Of a stretch of 64,000 nt of DNA, positions 25,577 through 32,510 are shown one piece after another. How positions within the stretch are numbered: the stretch's first letter is position 1; each line of letters begins with the position of its first letter. The translations under genes were made by a program, and so were the position numbers. The notes below the pieces were generated by a model, which saw only the letters and a list, made by a program, of their open reading frames with translations, had not been told where the DNA came from and ran no database searches. The stretch is from Streptomyces albireticuli (GTDB lineage: Bacteria; Actinomycetota; Actinomycetes; Streptomycetales; Streptomycetaceae), in NCBI RefSeq assembly GCF_002192455.1, contig NZ_CP021744.1, forward strand, positions 2,262,001 to 2,326,000. Direction: 5' to 3'.

Positions 25577-27241
25577 TCATCCGCCCATCACCCGGGTGTC
25601 GATGTCGGCGGGCAGCGGCGTGAAGAAGGTGTGGGGGCCGGGGACAACGGGGTGGGTCCCAGTGCCGCGGAGGTCCGCCCGCCCGGCGTCGCGGGTGGGC
25701 TCGCCGGGCAGGCCGAGGGCGTGCCAGAGCTGCCGGGCGAAGTCCGGCATGAGGGGGTGGGCGCAGGCGGCCAGGGTGCGGGCCGCGCGTGCTTCGAGGG
25801 CGACGGCCGTACGGGCGCGGTCGTCGCCGGGGCGGGCGGCGAGCAGGCGGGACTGCCCGGCGGCGAAGGCGGTGGAGAGGCGGACGAGTTCGCCGAGGCA
25901 GCGGGTGGCCCGCTGCGGGGAAAACGTTTCGGCGGTGAGGGCGGCGAGGCACTCGTCGGCCAGCGCGTCGACGGCGGAGGCGAAGGCGGCCTGGGAGGGG
26001 GTGGGCGTGCCGGGTGCGGGGACCCGGCCGCCGCCGACGGCGGTGACGCGCCGGAAGAGCCCGTCGAGCCAGCCCTGCCAGGCTCCGGCCAGTTCCTCGT
26101 CGGCCAGCCGGCGGAAGCGGTCCCAGGTGAAGGAGGTGCGGGCGGTCTCCGGCCGGTCGTGGGCGAGCGCGAAGCGGACGACGCTGCCGGGCACCTTGGC
26201 GAGCAGCGCGTCGGCCCAGATGGCGTGGCCGCGGCTCTTGGAGAACTTCGCGTCGTCCAGCTGGAAGAACTCGTTGGTGACGAAGGCGTCCGGCAGCCGC
26301 AGGCCCTCGTCGTAGGCCATCATCAGGGCCGGGAAGAGGACAGTGTGGAAGTAGCCGTTGTCGAAGCCGAAGAACTGGACGATCCGGGAGGCGTTCCACT
26401 CCTCGCGCCAGCCGCCGGGGTCCGCTCCTTCGGCGCGCAGGGCCTCCTGGAGTTCGGCGAAATAGCCGGGGACCATCTCGGCCCAGACGTAGACGCGCTG
26501 CTCCTCGAAGCCCGCCACGGGGACGGGGAGCCCCCAGTCGGTGGGGTGGGTGACGGGGATGTCGGGGAGCTCGCCGGCCAGCAGGCCGGCGCAGAGCTCC
26601 TCCAGCTGGGGGCTCATCGCGGTGCCGGCGTGCAGGGCGCGCAGCCGGTCGGTGTACCGGCCCAGGGGGAAGACGAGGCGCTCGTAGGTGCGTGCAACCG
26701 GTGTGGCTCCACAGGTGTTGCAGACGGGGTCGACGAGGTCGGTGCAGACATTGGGCCAGGCGCACTCCTCGCAGGAGTTGCCGTCGCTGTCGGCGCCGCA
26801 GCGGGGGCAGCCGCCGCTGACGTGCCCTTCGAAGAGGTAGCGGTCGCAGGCGGCGCAGTGGAGCCCCTCCGCCGTGCGGGGGACGATCCGGCCGGTGCGG
26901 TGGAGGGTGGCGACGAAGTCCCGTACGGCTTCCTGGTGGAGGCGGGAGTGCTGGGGCCGGACGTAGGTGTCGGCCTCGAAGGCGGCCGAGGTGAAGATGG
27001 CGGCGACGACGTCCGCGTACCGGTCGGCGAGCGCGAGGGGGTCCTCGCCCAGGGCGCGGGCCTTGAGGGGGACGTAGCTCTGGTGGACGTCCGAGCCGGT
27101 GAGGTAGCGGACCGGCGTGCCGTGGAGGCGGAGCGCCCGGGTGTGGATGTCGGCTCCGGAGTAGGGGCCGGAGAGGTGACCGAGGTGCAGGTCGCCGTTG
27201 GGGGTGGGCGGTGCCGCGGTGACGAGGGTGCGCGTGAGCAT
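25577..27241 (-). CDS. MetRS-like protein, probable adenylating half of a split hydrazine synthetase
   Basis: This 554-residue class I aminoacyl-tRNA-synthetase homologue has HLGH at 19-22 (inside PTPNGDLHLGHLSGPY) and KFSKS at 332-336, so the adenylate-forming site looks intact. Between them lies a cysteine-rich zinc insert with Cys129, 132, 145, 148, 157, 160, 166, 174 and 177. FFGFDNGYFHTVLFPA matches the MetRS FxGxDNxxFH strip. It is shorter than a housekeeping MetRS, and the C-terminal anticodon region is poorly matched. In Spb40 and Tri28 such a domain is fused to a cupin and joins an N-hydroxyamine to an amino acid through an N-N bond. Here the cupin is the next gene. A resistance or moonlighting MetRS is the alternative. 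Confidence 0.8.
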   Translation of the reverse strand: MLTRTLVTAAPPTPNGDLHLGHLSGPYSGADIHTRALRLHGTPVRYLTGSDVHQSYVPLKARALGEDPLALADRYADVVAAIFTSAAFEADTYVRPQHSRLHQEAVRDFVATLHRTGRIVPRTAEGLHCAACDRYLFEGHVSGGCPRCGADSDGNSCEECAWPNVCTDLVDPVCNTCGATPVARTYERLVFPLGRYTDRLRALHAGTAMSPQLEELCAGLLAGELPDIPVTHPTDWGLPVPVAGFEEQRVYVWAEMVPGYFAELQEALRAEGADPGGWREEWNASRIVQFFGFDNGYFHTVLFPALMMAYDEGLRLPDAFVTNEFFQLDDAKFSKSRGHAIWADALLAKVPGSVVRFALAHDRPETARTSFTWDRFRRLADEELAGAWQGWLDGLFRRVTAVGGGRVPAPGTPTPSQAAFASAVDALADECLAALTAETFSPQRATRCLGELVRLSTAFAAGQSRLLAARPGDDRARTAVALEARAARTLAACAHPLMPDFARQLWHALGLPGEPTRDAGRADLRGTGTHPVVPGPHTFFTPLPADIDTRVMGG

Positions 27242-27286
27242 GTGCGGGATCTCCGGGGTGGGGAGCGCGGGCCGGTGGAGCGCGGG

Positions 27287-27640
27287 TCAGAGGTCGAGCG
27301 GGCCCATGGCGGGCGGCCAGTAGAGCGAGAGGAAGACGAGCGGCTCGGTGTCGCTGGCGTTCCTCAGCTGGTGGCGGGAGCCGTTGGGGATGAGCACGGC
27401 CGAGGGCGCGGAGACGGGCCGCGTCTCGTCGTCGATGACCATGACCCCGCTGCCCGAGAGGATGACGAACGCCTCGTGCTCCTCGTGGTGGTCGTGCGGC
27501 TCGGTCTCGCCGCCGGGCGGGATGACGGCCCGGCCCAGGCCCCAGTCGGCGAGGTCCTCGCCGCCGTGGGGGTAGACCTGCTGGTAGCGGATGCCGTAGG
27601 CGTCGGTGAGCCGGCTGTCACTCATGTCCCTGATGAGCAT
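27287..27640 (-). CDS. Single-domain metal cupin, probable rearrangement half of a split hydrazine synthetase
   Basis: This 117-residue protein is one cupin barrel. Motif 1 fits G(X)5HXH(X)4E(X)6G exactly, with Gly43, His49, His51, Glu56 and Gly63. Motif 2 fits PxG(X)2H(X)3N with Pro85, Gly87, His90 and Asn94. The 3-His-1-Glu metal site is therefore complete. The ATG at 27640 has GGAG 6 bp upstream. Its stop lies 45 bp before the MetRS-like start. In fused hydrazine synthetases the cupin domain converts an O-acyl-hydroxylamine into the N-N-linked product. The same chemistry is inferred here from gene pairing; on its own this could be any small cupin. Confidence 0.78.
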   Translation of the reverse strand: MLIRDMSDSRLTDAYGIRYQQVYPHGGEDLADWGLGRAVIPPGGETEPHDHHEEHEAFVILSGSGVMVIDDETRPVSAPSAVLIPNGSRHQLRNASDTEPLVFLSLYWPPAMGPLDL

Positions 27641-27676
27641 GGAGGTCTCCGTCCCGGCGGGGCGCGCCGCGGGTGG

Positions 27677-28819
27677 TCAGTAGTTGAAGTCGGGGGTGTT
27701 GGCGGCGACGACGGGCTCCCAGGGGTTGGTGAGCAGGGCGTCGTGCTCGATGGGCAGGCCGTTGGCCCAGCCGTGGTCGGGGTCGCCGACCGAGAAGTCC
27801 TTCGCCGTGAGGTAGTCCAGCCGCAGCGAGGGCCAGATCTCCTCCTCACGGTGGGTGCCCAGGCGCAGGGTGTCGTCGCCGACGACGTCCTTCTGGACGA
27901 GGACGTCGATCTGGTGGGTGGCGGAGAAGGTGTCGGCGGGGCAGCCGGGACGGGCGGGGTTGTGCCAGCTGCTGGTGAGGCGGTCCGGGTGGCCGATGCC
28001 GCCGTTGCCGATGGTGCGGTGGGCGTTGTCGCGGACGAAGTCCATGGCCGCCCCGAGGTCGGGCAGCAGGCCGCGGGTGACGAGCGAATGGGCGTAGTGG
28101 CCCGGGGCGTTGACCGAGATCACCACCCCGCCGGGGATCCTGCGGTCGTGGTTACGGCGCTGGTGGGCGGCGGTGTAGAAGAGCTGGGTGCTGGCCTTGA
28201 AGAGGACCAGGGAGCCGTCGGGCTGCTCCAGCGGCACGGCCTCGGCGTAGACGGTGTCGAAGGCGAGGGGCGCCCATTCGGAGAGGTAGCTGTCGGCCAG
28301 GCTCCGGCACAGGTCGGCGAACTCGGGGCCGGGCAGCGCCCGGGCGAGCCGCTCGTCGTTGAAGACGATCAGGAAGGCGCTGCTCTGGCCGGTGACCGCC
28401 CGGCGCTTCCAGGCGGCCCGCGCGGTCCAGATCCGGGCCGCGAGGTGGGCGTGGCCCCGGGCGAGGTCCTCCGGGCCGAACCAGCAGATGTCGACGCCCA
28501 GCCCCTTGGAGGCGCCCGGGCCCTGCCAGGACCTGGCGGCGAGGCGTCCGAACAGGCAGGGCTGGGACCGGCGCAGCCAGCCGAGCAGGGCCGTCTCCCG
28601 CTCCTCGGCCGAGGCGTCCGGCGCCAGCAGCACCTCGTGCGCCGCGTCGATGTCCGCTCCGAAGCCGGCCGCGCCGGTGTCCTGCGGCAGGGCCGCCAGG
28701 GCTTCGGAGAGGCCGGCCCTCGCGGGCAGGCTCGTCTTGCCGTCCAGTGCGATCACTCCCCCGTAGTGGTCTGCACGCCGATGGCTCGTCGGCGACGGCG
28801 ACAGTCTGACGATGCACAA
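27677..28819 (-). CDS. Unknown protein, possible distant YqcI/YcgG-type heme N-oxygenase
   Basis: This 380-residue soluble protein is the first gene of the operon and is not a family I can name with certainty. Three segments echo the YqcI/YcgG heme enzymes in order and spacing. SQPCLFGRLAARSWQG at 85-100 resembles their FPC motif. SSAFLIVFND at 146-155 resembles their TSLVVFF strand. LVLFKASTQLFYTAAHQRRN at 204-223, followed by RRIPGGVVISVN, resembles F-fFV-tPaH-xR. His219 would be the axial heme ligand. Relatives hydroxylate amine or guanidine nitrogens, which would supply the hydroxylamine a hydrazine synthetase needs. The C terminus is unlike theirs. The TTG start at 28819 has no good ribosome site; GTG at 28756 is possible. 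Confidence 0.5.
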   Translation of the reverse strand: MCIVRLSPSPTSHRRADHYGGVIALDGKTSLPARAGLSEALAALPQDTGAAGFGADIDAAHEVLLAPDASAEERETALLGWLRRSQPCLFGRLAARSWQGPGASKGLGVDICWFGPEDLARGHAHLAARIWTARAAWKRRAVTGQSSAFLIVFNDERLARALPGPEFADLCRSLADSYLSEWAPLAFDTVYAEAVPLEQPDGSLVLFKASTQLFYTAAHQRRNHDRRIPGGVVISVNAPGHYAHSLVTRGLLPDLGAAMDFVRDNAHRTIGNGGIGHPDRLTSSWHNPARPGCPADTFSATHQIDVLVQKDVVGDDTLRLGTHREEEIWPSLRLDYLTAKDFSVGDPDHGWANGLPIEHDALLTNPWEPVVAANTPDFNY

Positions 28820-28843
28820 GATCGCCGGTCAAGACCTTGACTT

Positions 28844-28854
28844 ACGACGGAATC
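28844..28854. promoter_or_regulatory. Half-site shared with the 16.8-kb inverted repeat
   Basis: ACGACGGAATC at 28844-28854 is identical to each arm end of the inverted repeat at 16823-16858. It lies 25-35 bp upstream of the presumed first codon of the seven-gene operon. The next bases, CGTAGT, make a weaker palindrome around GGAATCC. A one-mismatch copy is at 34050-34060. The rest of the 28820-28955 gap shows no gene. Confidence 0.4.
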
Positions 28855-28955
28855 CGTAGTGCGGGGGCGTAGCGGGTATGGATTCAGGCAGCCTCAACGG
28901 TCTTTCACGGAGGCCGCCTTGAGGGGGACGGGACCCCGGCCGCCCGGGGGCCGCC

Positions 28956-30143
28956 TCAGAGGCCGACGATCTCGTTCCACTCCTTGGCGAACGCGGGGCG
29001 CTCCTTGGAGGTCATGTCGCGGGCGGTCCCGAGGCGCTTGCGCATGTCGTCGCTCGGGAAGATCAGGGGGTTCCCGGCGAGCTCGGCGACCTCCTTGTCC
29101 GGGGAGGAGGCGAGGACGTCCCGCGCGGCGGGCACGGGGCAGACGTAGTTGACCGCGGTGGCGAGCCGGGCCGCGACCTCCGGCTGGTAGTAGTGGTCGA
29201 TGAGCCGCTCGGCATTGCTCTTGTGGCGGGCGAGGTTGGGAATCATCAGGCTCTCCGCCCAGAGCTCGGCGCCCTCCTCCGGGACCACGAACTCGATGTC
29301 GGGGTTGTCGGCCTGGAGCTGGATGATGTCGCCGGAGTAGGCCTGGCAGGCCAGGACGTCGCCGGAGGAGAGGTCCTTGATGTAGTCGTTGCCGGTGAAG
29401 CGGCGGATGTGGCGCTTGCTCACCAGCCGGCGCAGCTGGTCGGTCATGGTGTGGAAGTCGTCGGCGGTCCAGCGGGTGACGTCTGCGCCGTTGCCCTGCA
29501 TGAGCAGGCAGAACGCCTCGTCCAGCCCGGCCAGCAGGGTGACCCGGCCACGCAGGTCGTCCTTCCACAGCTCGGAGGTGTGCCGGATCTCGCGGCCGAG
29601 CTTCTTGCGGTTGTAGGCGATGCCGGTGATGCCGGACTGCCAGGGGACGGTGTGCCGGCGGCCGGGGTCGAAGGGCGGCTCGCGCAACAGCGGGTCGAGG
29701 TTGCGGGCGACGTTCGGCTGACGGGAGCGGTCCATCTCCTGCACCCAGCCCAGGTGCACATAGCGGGCGCACATCCAGTCGCTGACGACGACGAGATCCC
29801 GGCCGGTGTCCTTGTGGTTCATCAGCGCCGGGCTGATCTTCCCGAAGAACTCGTCGTTGTCGTTGATCTCCTCGGTGTACTTCACCGAGATCCCGCTGGC
29901 CTTCTCGAACTCGTCCAGCGTCGGGCGGAGCTGGGCGTCGTCCTCGTCGGTGTCGATGTAGAGCGGCCAGTTGGCGAAGACGAGCCGCTTGTCCCGGCCG
30001 GAGCGGTCCGCCGCGGCCCGGTCGCCGGGCTCGACGTAGGCCGCGGGGACCCCGCAGCCGGCGAGTGCGGCGGCGCCCGCGCCGGCGCCGAGCACGCGCA
30101 GCAGGGACCGGCGGGACAGGCTCTTCACGGGGCTCACTCGCAT
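28956..30143 (-). CDS. Polyamine ABC transporter substrate-binding lipoprotein (PotD-like)
   Basis: This 395-residue secreted lipoprotein has SRRSLLRVLGAGAGAAALAGC near its N terminus: twin arginines, a hydrophobic core and a lipobox cysteine at about 30, so it is probably a Tat-exported lipoprotein. The mature part has LVFANWPLYID and a long periplasmic-binding-protein fold with QSGITGIAYNRKKLG and YSGDIIQLQADNPDIEFVVP, typical of PotD/PotF. The ATG at 30143 was chosen because it gives the shortest complete signal peptide. It probably delivers polyamines to a PotABC importer; the only such genes in the window (12178-15103) lack their own binding protein. Confidence 0.83.
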   Translation of the reverse strand: MRVSPVKSLSRRSLLRVLGAGAGAAALAGCGVPAAYVEPGDRAAADRSGRDKRLVFANWPLYIDTDEDDAQLRPTLDEFEKASGISVKYTEEINDNDEFFGKISPALMNHKDTGRDLVVVSDWMCARYVHLGWVQEMDRSRQPNVARNLDPLLREPPFDPGRRHTVPWQSGITGIAYNRKKLGREIRHTSELWKDDLRGRVTLLAGLDEAFCLLMQGNGADVTRWTADDFHTMTDQLRRLVSKRHIRRFTGNDYIKDLSSGDVLACQAYSGDIIQLQADNPDIEFVVPEEGAELWAESLMIPNLARHKSNAERLIDHYYQPEVAARLATAVNYVCPVPAARDVLASSPDKEVAELAGNPLIFPSDDMRKRLGTARDMTSKERPAFAKEWNEIVGL

Positions 30144-30160
30144 TTCGGCAGCTTGACGGG

Positions 30161-31675
30161 TCAGATCTTCGCGGACAATGTACGGCCTGTCCGGGAGCTG
30201 TCCGCACCCCCCGACACCTTGACGGGCCCGGCCGGGGCGAGCAGCAGGTGGACGGTGACCGCGCCCAGGGCGCACAGGGCCGCGACCGACCAGAGGACGA
30301 TGTGCCAGGCGTCGGTGAACTGTGCCGCGTGCAGCGCCTCGGCGGGTCCGGAGAGGTCACCGGCGGCGATCTTCCCGGCCAGCTCGGCCGAGCCCGTACG
30401 GGCCTGGATCAAGCTGGTCAGCACCGCGCCGACCACGGCCACCACCAGGGCGTTGGCGCCGCCCTTGACGGTGTTGAGGAATCCGGCCGCCATGCCCACC
30501 CGGGCAGGCTCCACCAGGCTCATCGCCTGGGCATCGATGATACCGACCACCAGGCCGTTGCCGGTGCCGATGGCGAGGAGGGGGCCGAGCAGGGCGAGGG
30601 CCGATATGCCCGGGTGGAGCACGGTGAGCCAGGCGTTGCCGCCCGCGAGGAGCAGCAGGGCCAGCCCCACCAGGAAGCGGGCGGGTACCCCCCGGTTGAC
30701 CAGCCGGCCGCCGGCGGCGGGGAGGACGAGCACGGGGGCCGTCAGCATCAGCATGCTCAGTCCGGCGTCCCGGGCGGAGAGGCCGTTCACACCCTGGAGG
30801 TAGGTCGGCAGGAACACCAGCACCCCGGAGGAACCGACGGGCACCGCGAGGGCCGCCAGGCTCCAGCCCATGAAGCGGCGGTCACGGACCAGGGTCAGGT
30901 CGAGCACCGGATGGTCGCTGCGCCGCTCGACGGCCGCGAACACCACCAGCAGCAGGATTCCGGCGGCCACGGGGCCGAGCACCCGGGGGCTGCCCCAGCC
31001 GGCCTGCGCGCCCTGGGTGATGCCGAACATCAGCAGCGCCAGGCCGCCGATGAAGCTGGCTACTCCCGGCCGGTCGACCTTCGGGCGGTGGTCGGCCCGC
31101 GACTCGCCGATGAAGGCGGTGCCCAGGAGGATCACCAGGCCGGCGGCCGCGAAGACCCCGAAGGTCGTGCGCCAGCCCAGCCCACCGACCATCCACCCGG
31201 AGAACGTCGGGCCGATCGCGAGACCGATGCCGCCCATGGTCCCCATGGCGGCGAAGGCCCGGGTCCTGGCCGCGCCCTGGAAGGTGGACGCGAGGATCGC
31301 GCCGCCGCCGGCCATCACTCCGGCCGCGCCCGCGCCGGAGAGCGTACGGGCCACGTCGAGCAGCAGGATGTCGTTCACCACGGCGCTGCCGAGGGCCCCG
31401 GCGGTGTAGACGGCGGCGCCTATGGAGAAGATCCGGCGACGGCCGAAGAGGTCGCCGAGCGAGCCGGAGACGAGCATGAGGGAGGAGGCCGTGAGGAAAT
31501 AGCCCGTCACGACCCATTGCAGGGAGGCGCCGGAGGCGTGCAGGTCCTCGCCGATGCGGGGGATCGCGACGGTCGTGCCGGACATGGACATGGGCAGCGT
31601 GAGGAAACCCAGCAGGACCACGAGCACCGTCATGACGGGGCTGGGCCGCCGGGTCCGCGGGGACTCGGAAGGCAT
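30161..31675 (-). CDS. MFS drug-efflux transporter, DHA2 family
   Basis: This 504-residue membrane protein has about 14 transmembrane helices, matching EmrB/QacA-type proton-driven exporters. Family strips visible are MSGTTVAIPRIGEDLHASGA (helix 1 end), SGSLGDLFGRRRIFSIG (motif A, about 71-87) and SGAGAAGVMAGGGAIL (motif C region). It is divergent from a TetR-type gene, and the 91-bp gap contains a palindrome and direct repeats. It is therefore probably repressed by that regulator and induced by its ligand, perhaps an antibiotic or toxic metabolite. It interrupts the second polyamine block and may be a later insertion. Confidence 0.88.
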   Translation of the reverse strand: MPSESPRTRRPSPVMTVLVVLLGFLTLPMSMSGTTVAIPRIGEDLHASGASLQWVVTGYFLTASSLMLVSGSLGDLFGRRRIFSIGAAVYTAGALGSAVVNDILLLDVARTLSGAGAAGVMAGGGAILASTFQGAARTRAFAAMGTMGGIGLAIGPTFSGWMVGGLGWRTTFGVFAAAGLVILLGTAFIGESRADHRPKVDRPGVASFIGGLALLMFGITQGAQAGWGSPRVLGPVAAGILLLVVFAAVERRSDHPVLDLTLVRDRRFMGWSLAALAVPVGSSGVLVFLPTYLQGVNGLSARDAGLSMLMLTAPVLVLPAAGGRLVNRGVPARFLVGLALLLLAGGNAWLTVLHPGISALALLGPLLAIGTGNGLVVGIIDAQAMSLVEPARVGMAAGFLNTVKGGANALVVAVVGAVLTSLIQARTGSAELAGKIAAGDLSGPAEALHAAQFTDAWHIVLWSVAALCALGAVTVHLLLAPAGPVKVSGGADSSRTGRTLSAKI

Positions 31676-31723
31676 ACAGGTAAACTACACCGTGCAGTGC
31701 AACAGGTAAACCGAACAGTGCAA
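31676..31723. promoter_or_regulatory. Operator region between MFS and TetR genes
   Basis: ACTACAC-C-GTGCAGT (31684-31698) is a palindrome with one mismatch. The 10-mer ACAGGTAAAC occurs at 31676-31685 and again at 31702-31711. CAGTGCAA occurs at 31695-31702 and 31716-31723. The arrangement fits two adjacent TetR-dimer sites covering both promoters. Confidence 0.6.
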
Positions 31724-31766
31724 TTTTTCGCGAGGCACGCTTCGCGACCCTTGGAGAGGAGCGGCG

Positions 31767-32441
31767 ATGCCCGCAGCACAGGAGCCCGCGGCCGGACGTC
31801 CCCGCCGCGGCATGGCGGAGAAGCGGCAGGCCATCACGCGCGCCGCCCGCACGGTCTTCGCCCGGGACGGCTTCAGCCGCGCCAGCGTGGACGCCATCGC
31901 CGCCGAGGCCGGGGTGTCGAAGCGCACGATCTACAACCACTTCCAGGACAAGGAGGAGCTCTTCCGCTCCGTCGTCATCGAGAGCGCGGGCTCCGTCACC
32001 GCCTGGCACCGGACGATGGTCGAGCGCCACCTCGGCAAGATCACCGATCTGGAGCGGGACCTCACCTCCTTCGCCTTCGACTGGGCCTCGCCCCCACCCG
32101 AGTTCGCCGACCACTTCGCGCTCGTACGCCAGATCCACGCGGAGGCGTCCCACCTGGAGCCCGCCGTCATCGAGGCGTGGCAGGAGGCCGGCCCGCGGCC
32201 CGCCTTCCGGCAGCTGGCCCACCGGCTGGGCGAGCTGGCGGAGGAGGGGCTGCTCGACATCGACGACGCGGGCTTGGCCGCGCGGCACTTCGCGCTGCTG
32301 GCCGTCTCGGACGTCAGCCAGGGCTCCCTCTTCGGCGCCGTGAGGATGCCCGAGACCGAGGTCGACACCATCGTCAGCGGCGGCGTGCGCGCCTTCCTGC
32401 GCCTCTACGGCCCGCCCGGCACGGCACGGCCCGCACCCTGA
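31767..32441 (+). CDS. TetR/AcrR-family transcriptional regulator of the divergent exporter
   Basis: This 224-residue repressor has a helix-turn-helix at about 19-65 (ITRAARTVFARDGFSRASVD, then AEAGVSKRTIYNHFQDKEEL). The ligand-binding helices that follow resemble the AcrR/AefR C-terminal domain, with SLFGAVRMPETEVD near the end. It most likely represses its own gene and the MFS exporter by binding the palindromic region between them. The ATG at 31767 follows GGAGAGGAGCGGCG. Its ligand is unknown. The gene ends in a strong hairpin shared with the convergent aldehyde dehydrogenase. Confidence 0.88.
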   Translation: MPAAQEPAAGRPRRGMAEKRQAITRAARTVFARDGFSRASVDAIAAEAGVSKRTIYNHFQDKEELFRSVVIESAGSVTAWHRTMVERHLGKITDLERDLTSFAFDWASPPPEFADHFALVRQIHAEASHLEPAVIEAWQEAGPRPAFRQLAHRLGELAEEGLLDIDDAGLAARHFALLAVSDVSQGSLFGAVRMPETEVDTIVSGGVRAFLRLYGPPGTARPAP

Positions 32442-32457
32442 CCCGCCCCGGGAACGG

Positions 32458-32492
32458 CGGTGGCCCCGCCGGATGATCCGGCGGGGCCACCG
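32458..32492. terminator. Bidirectional hairpin between TetR and aldehyde dehydrogenase genes
   Basis: A perfect 16-bp stem (32458-32473 with 32477-32492, loop TGA) lies between two convergent genes and can end transcripts from both sides. Confidence 0.85.
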
Positions 32493-32510
32493 CTGCACTG
32501 CCGTCGCGTC

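Noticed and set aside
25577..27241. The housekeeping methionyl-tRNA synthetase
   Set aside because: The protein is shorter, has an unusual cysteine-rich insert and weak anticodon region, and is coupled to cupin, oxidase and methyltransferase genes.
25544..28840. Very long plus-strand frame across the cupin/MetRS operon
   Set aside because: It is antisense to four genes with recognisable motifs. The repeated V-G-D-E-G composition is a GC artefact.
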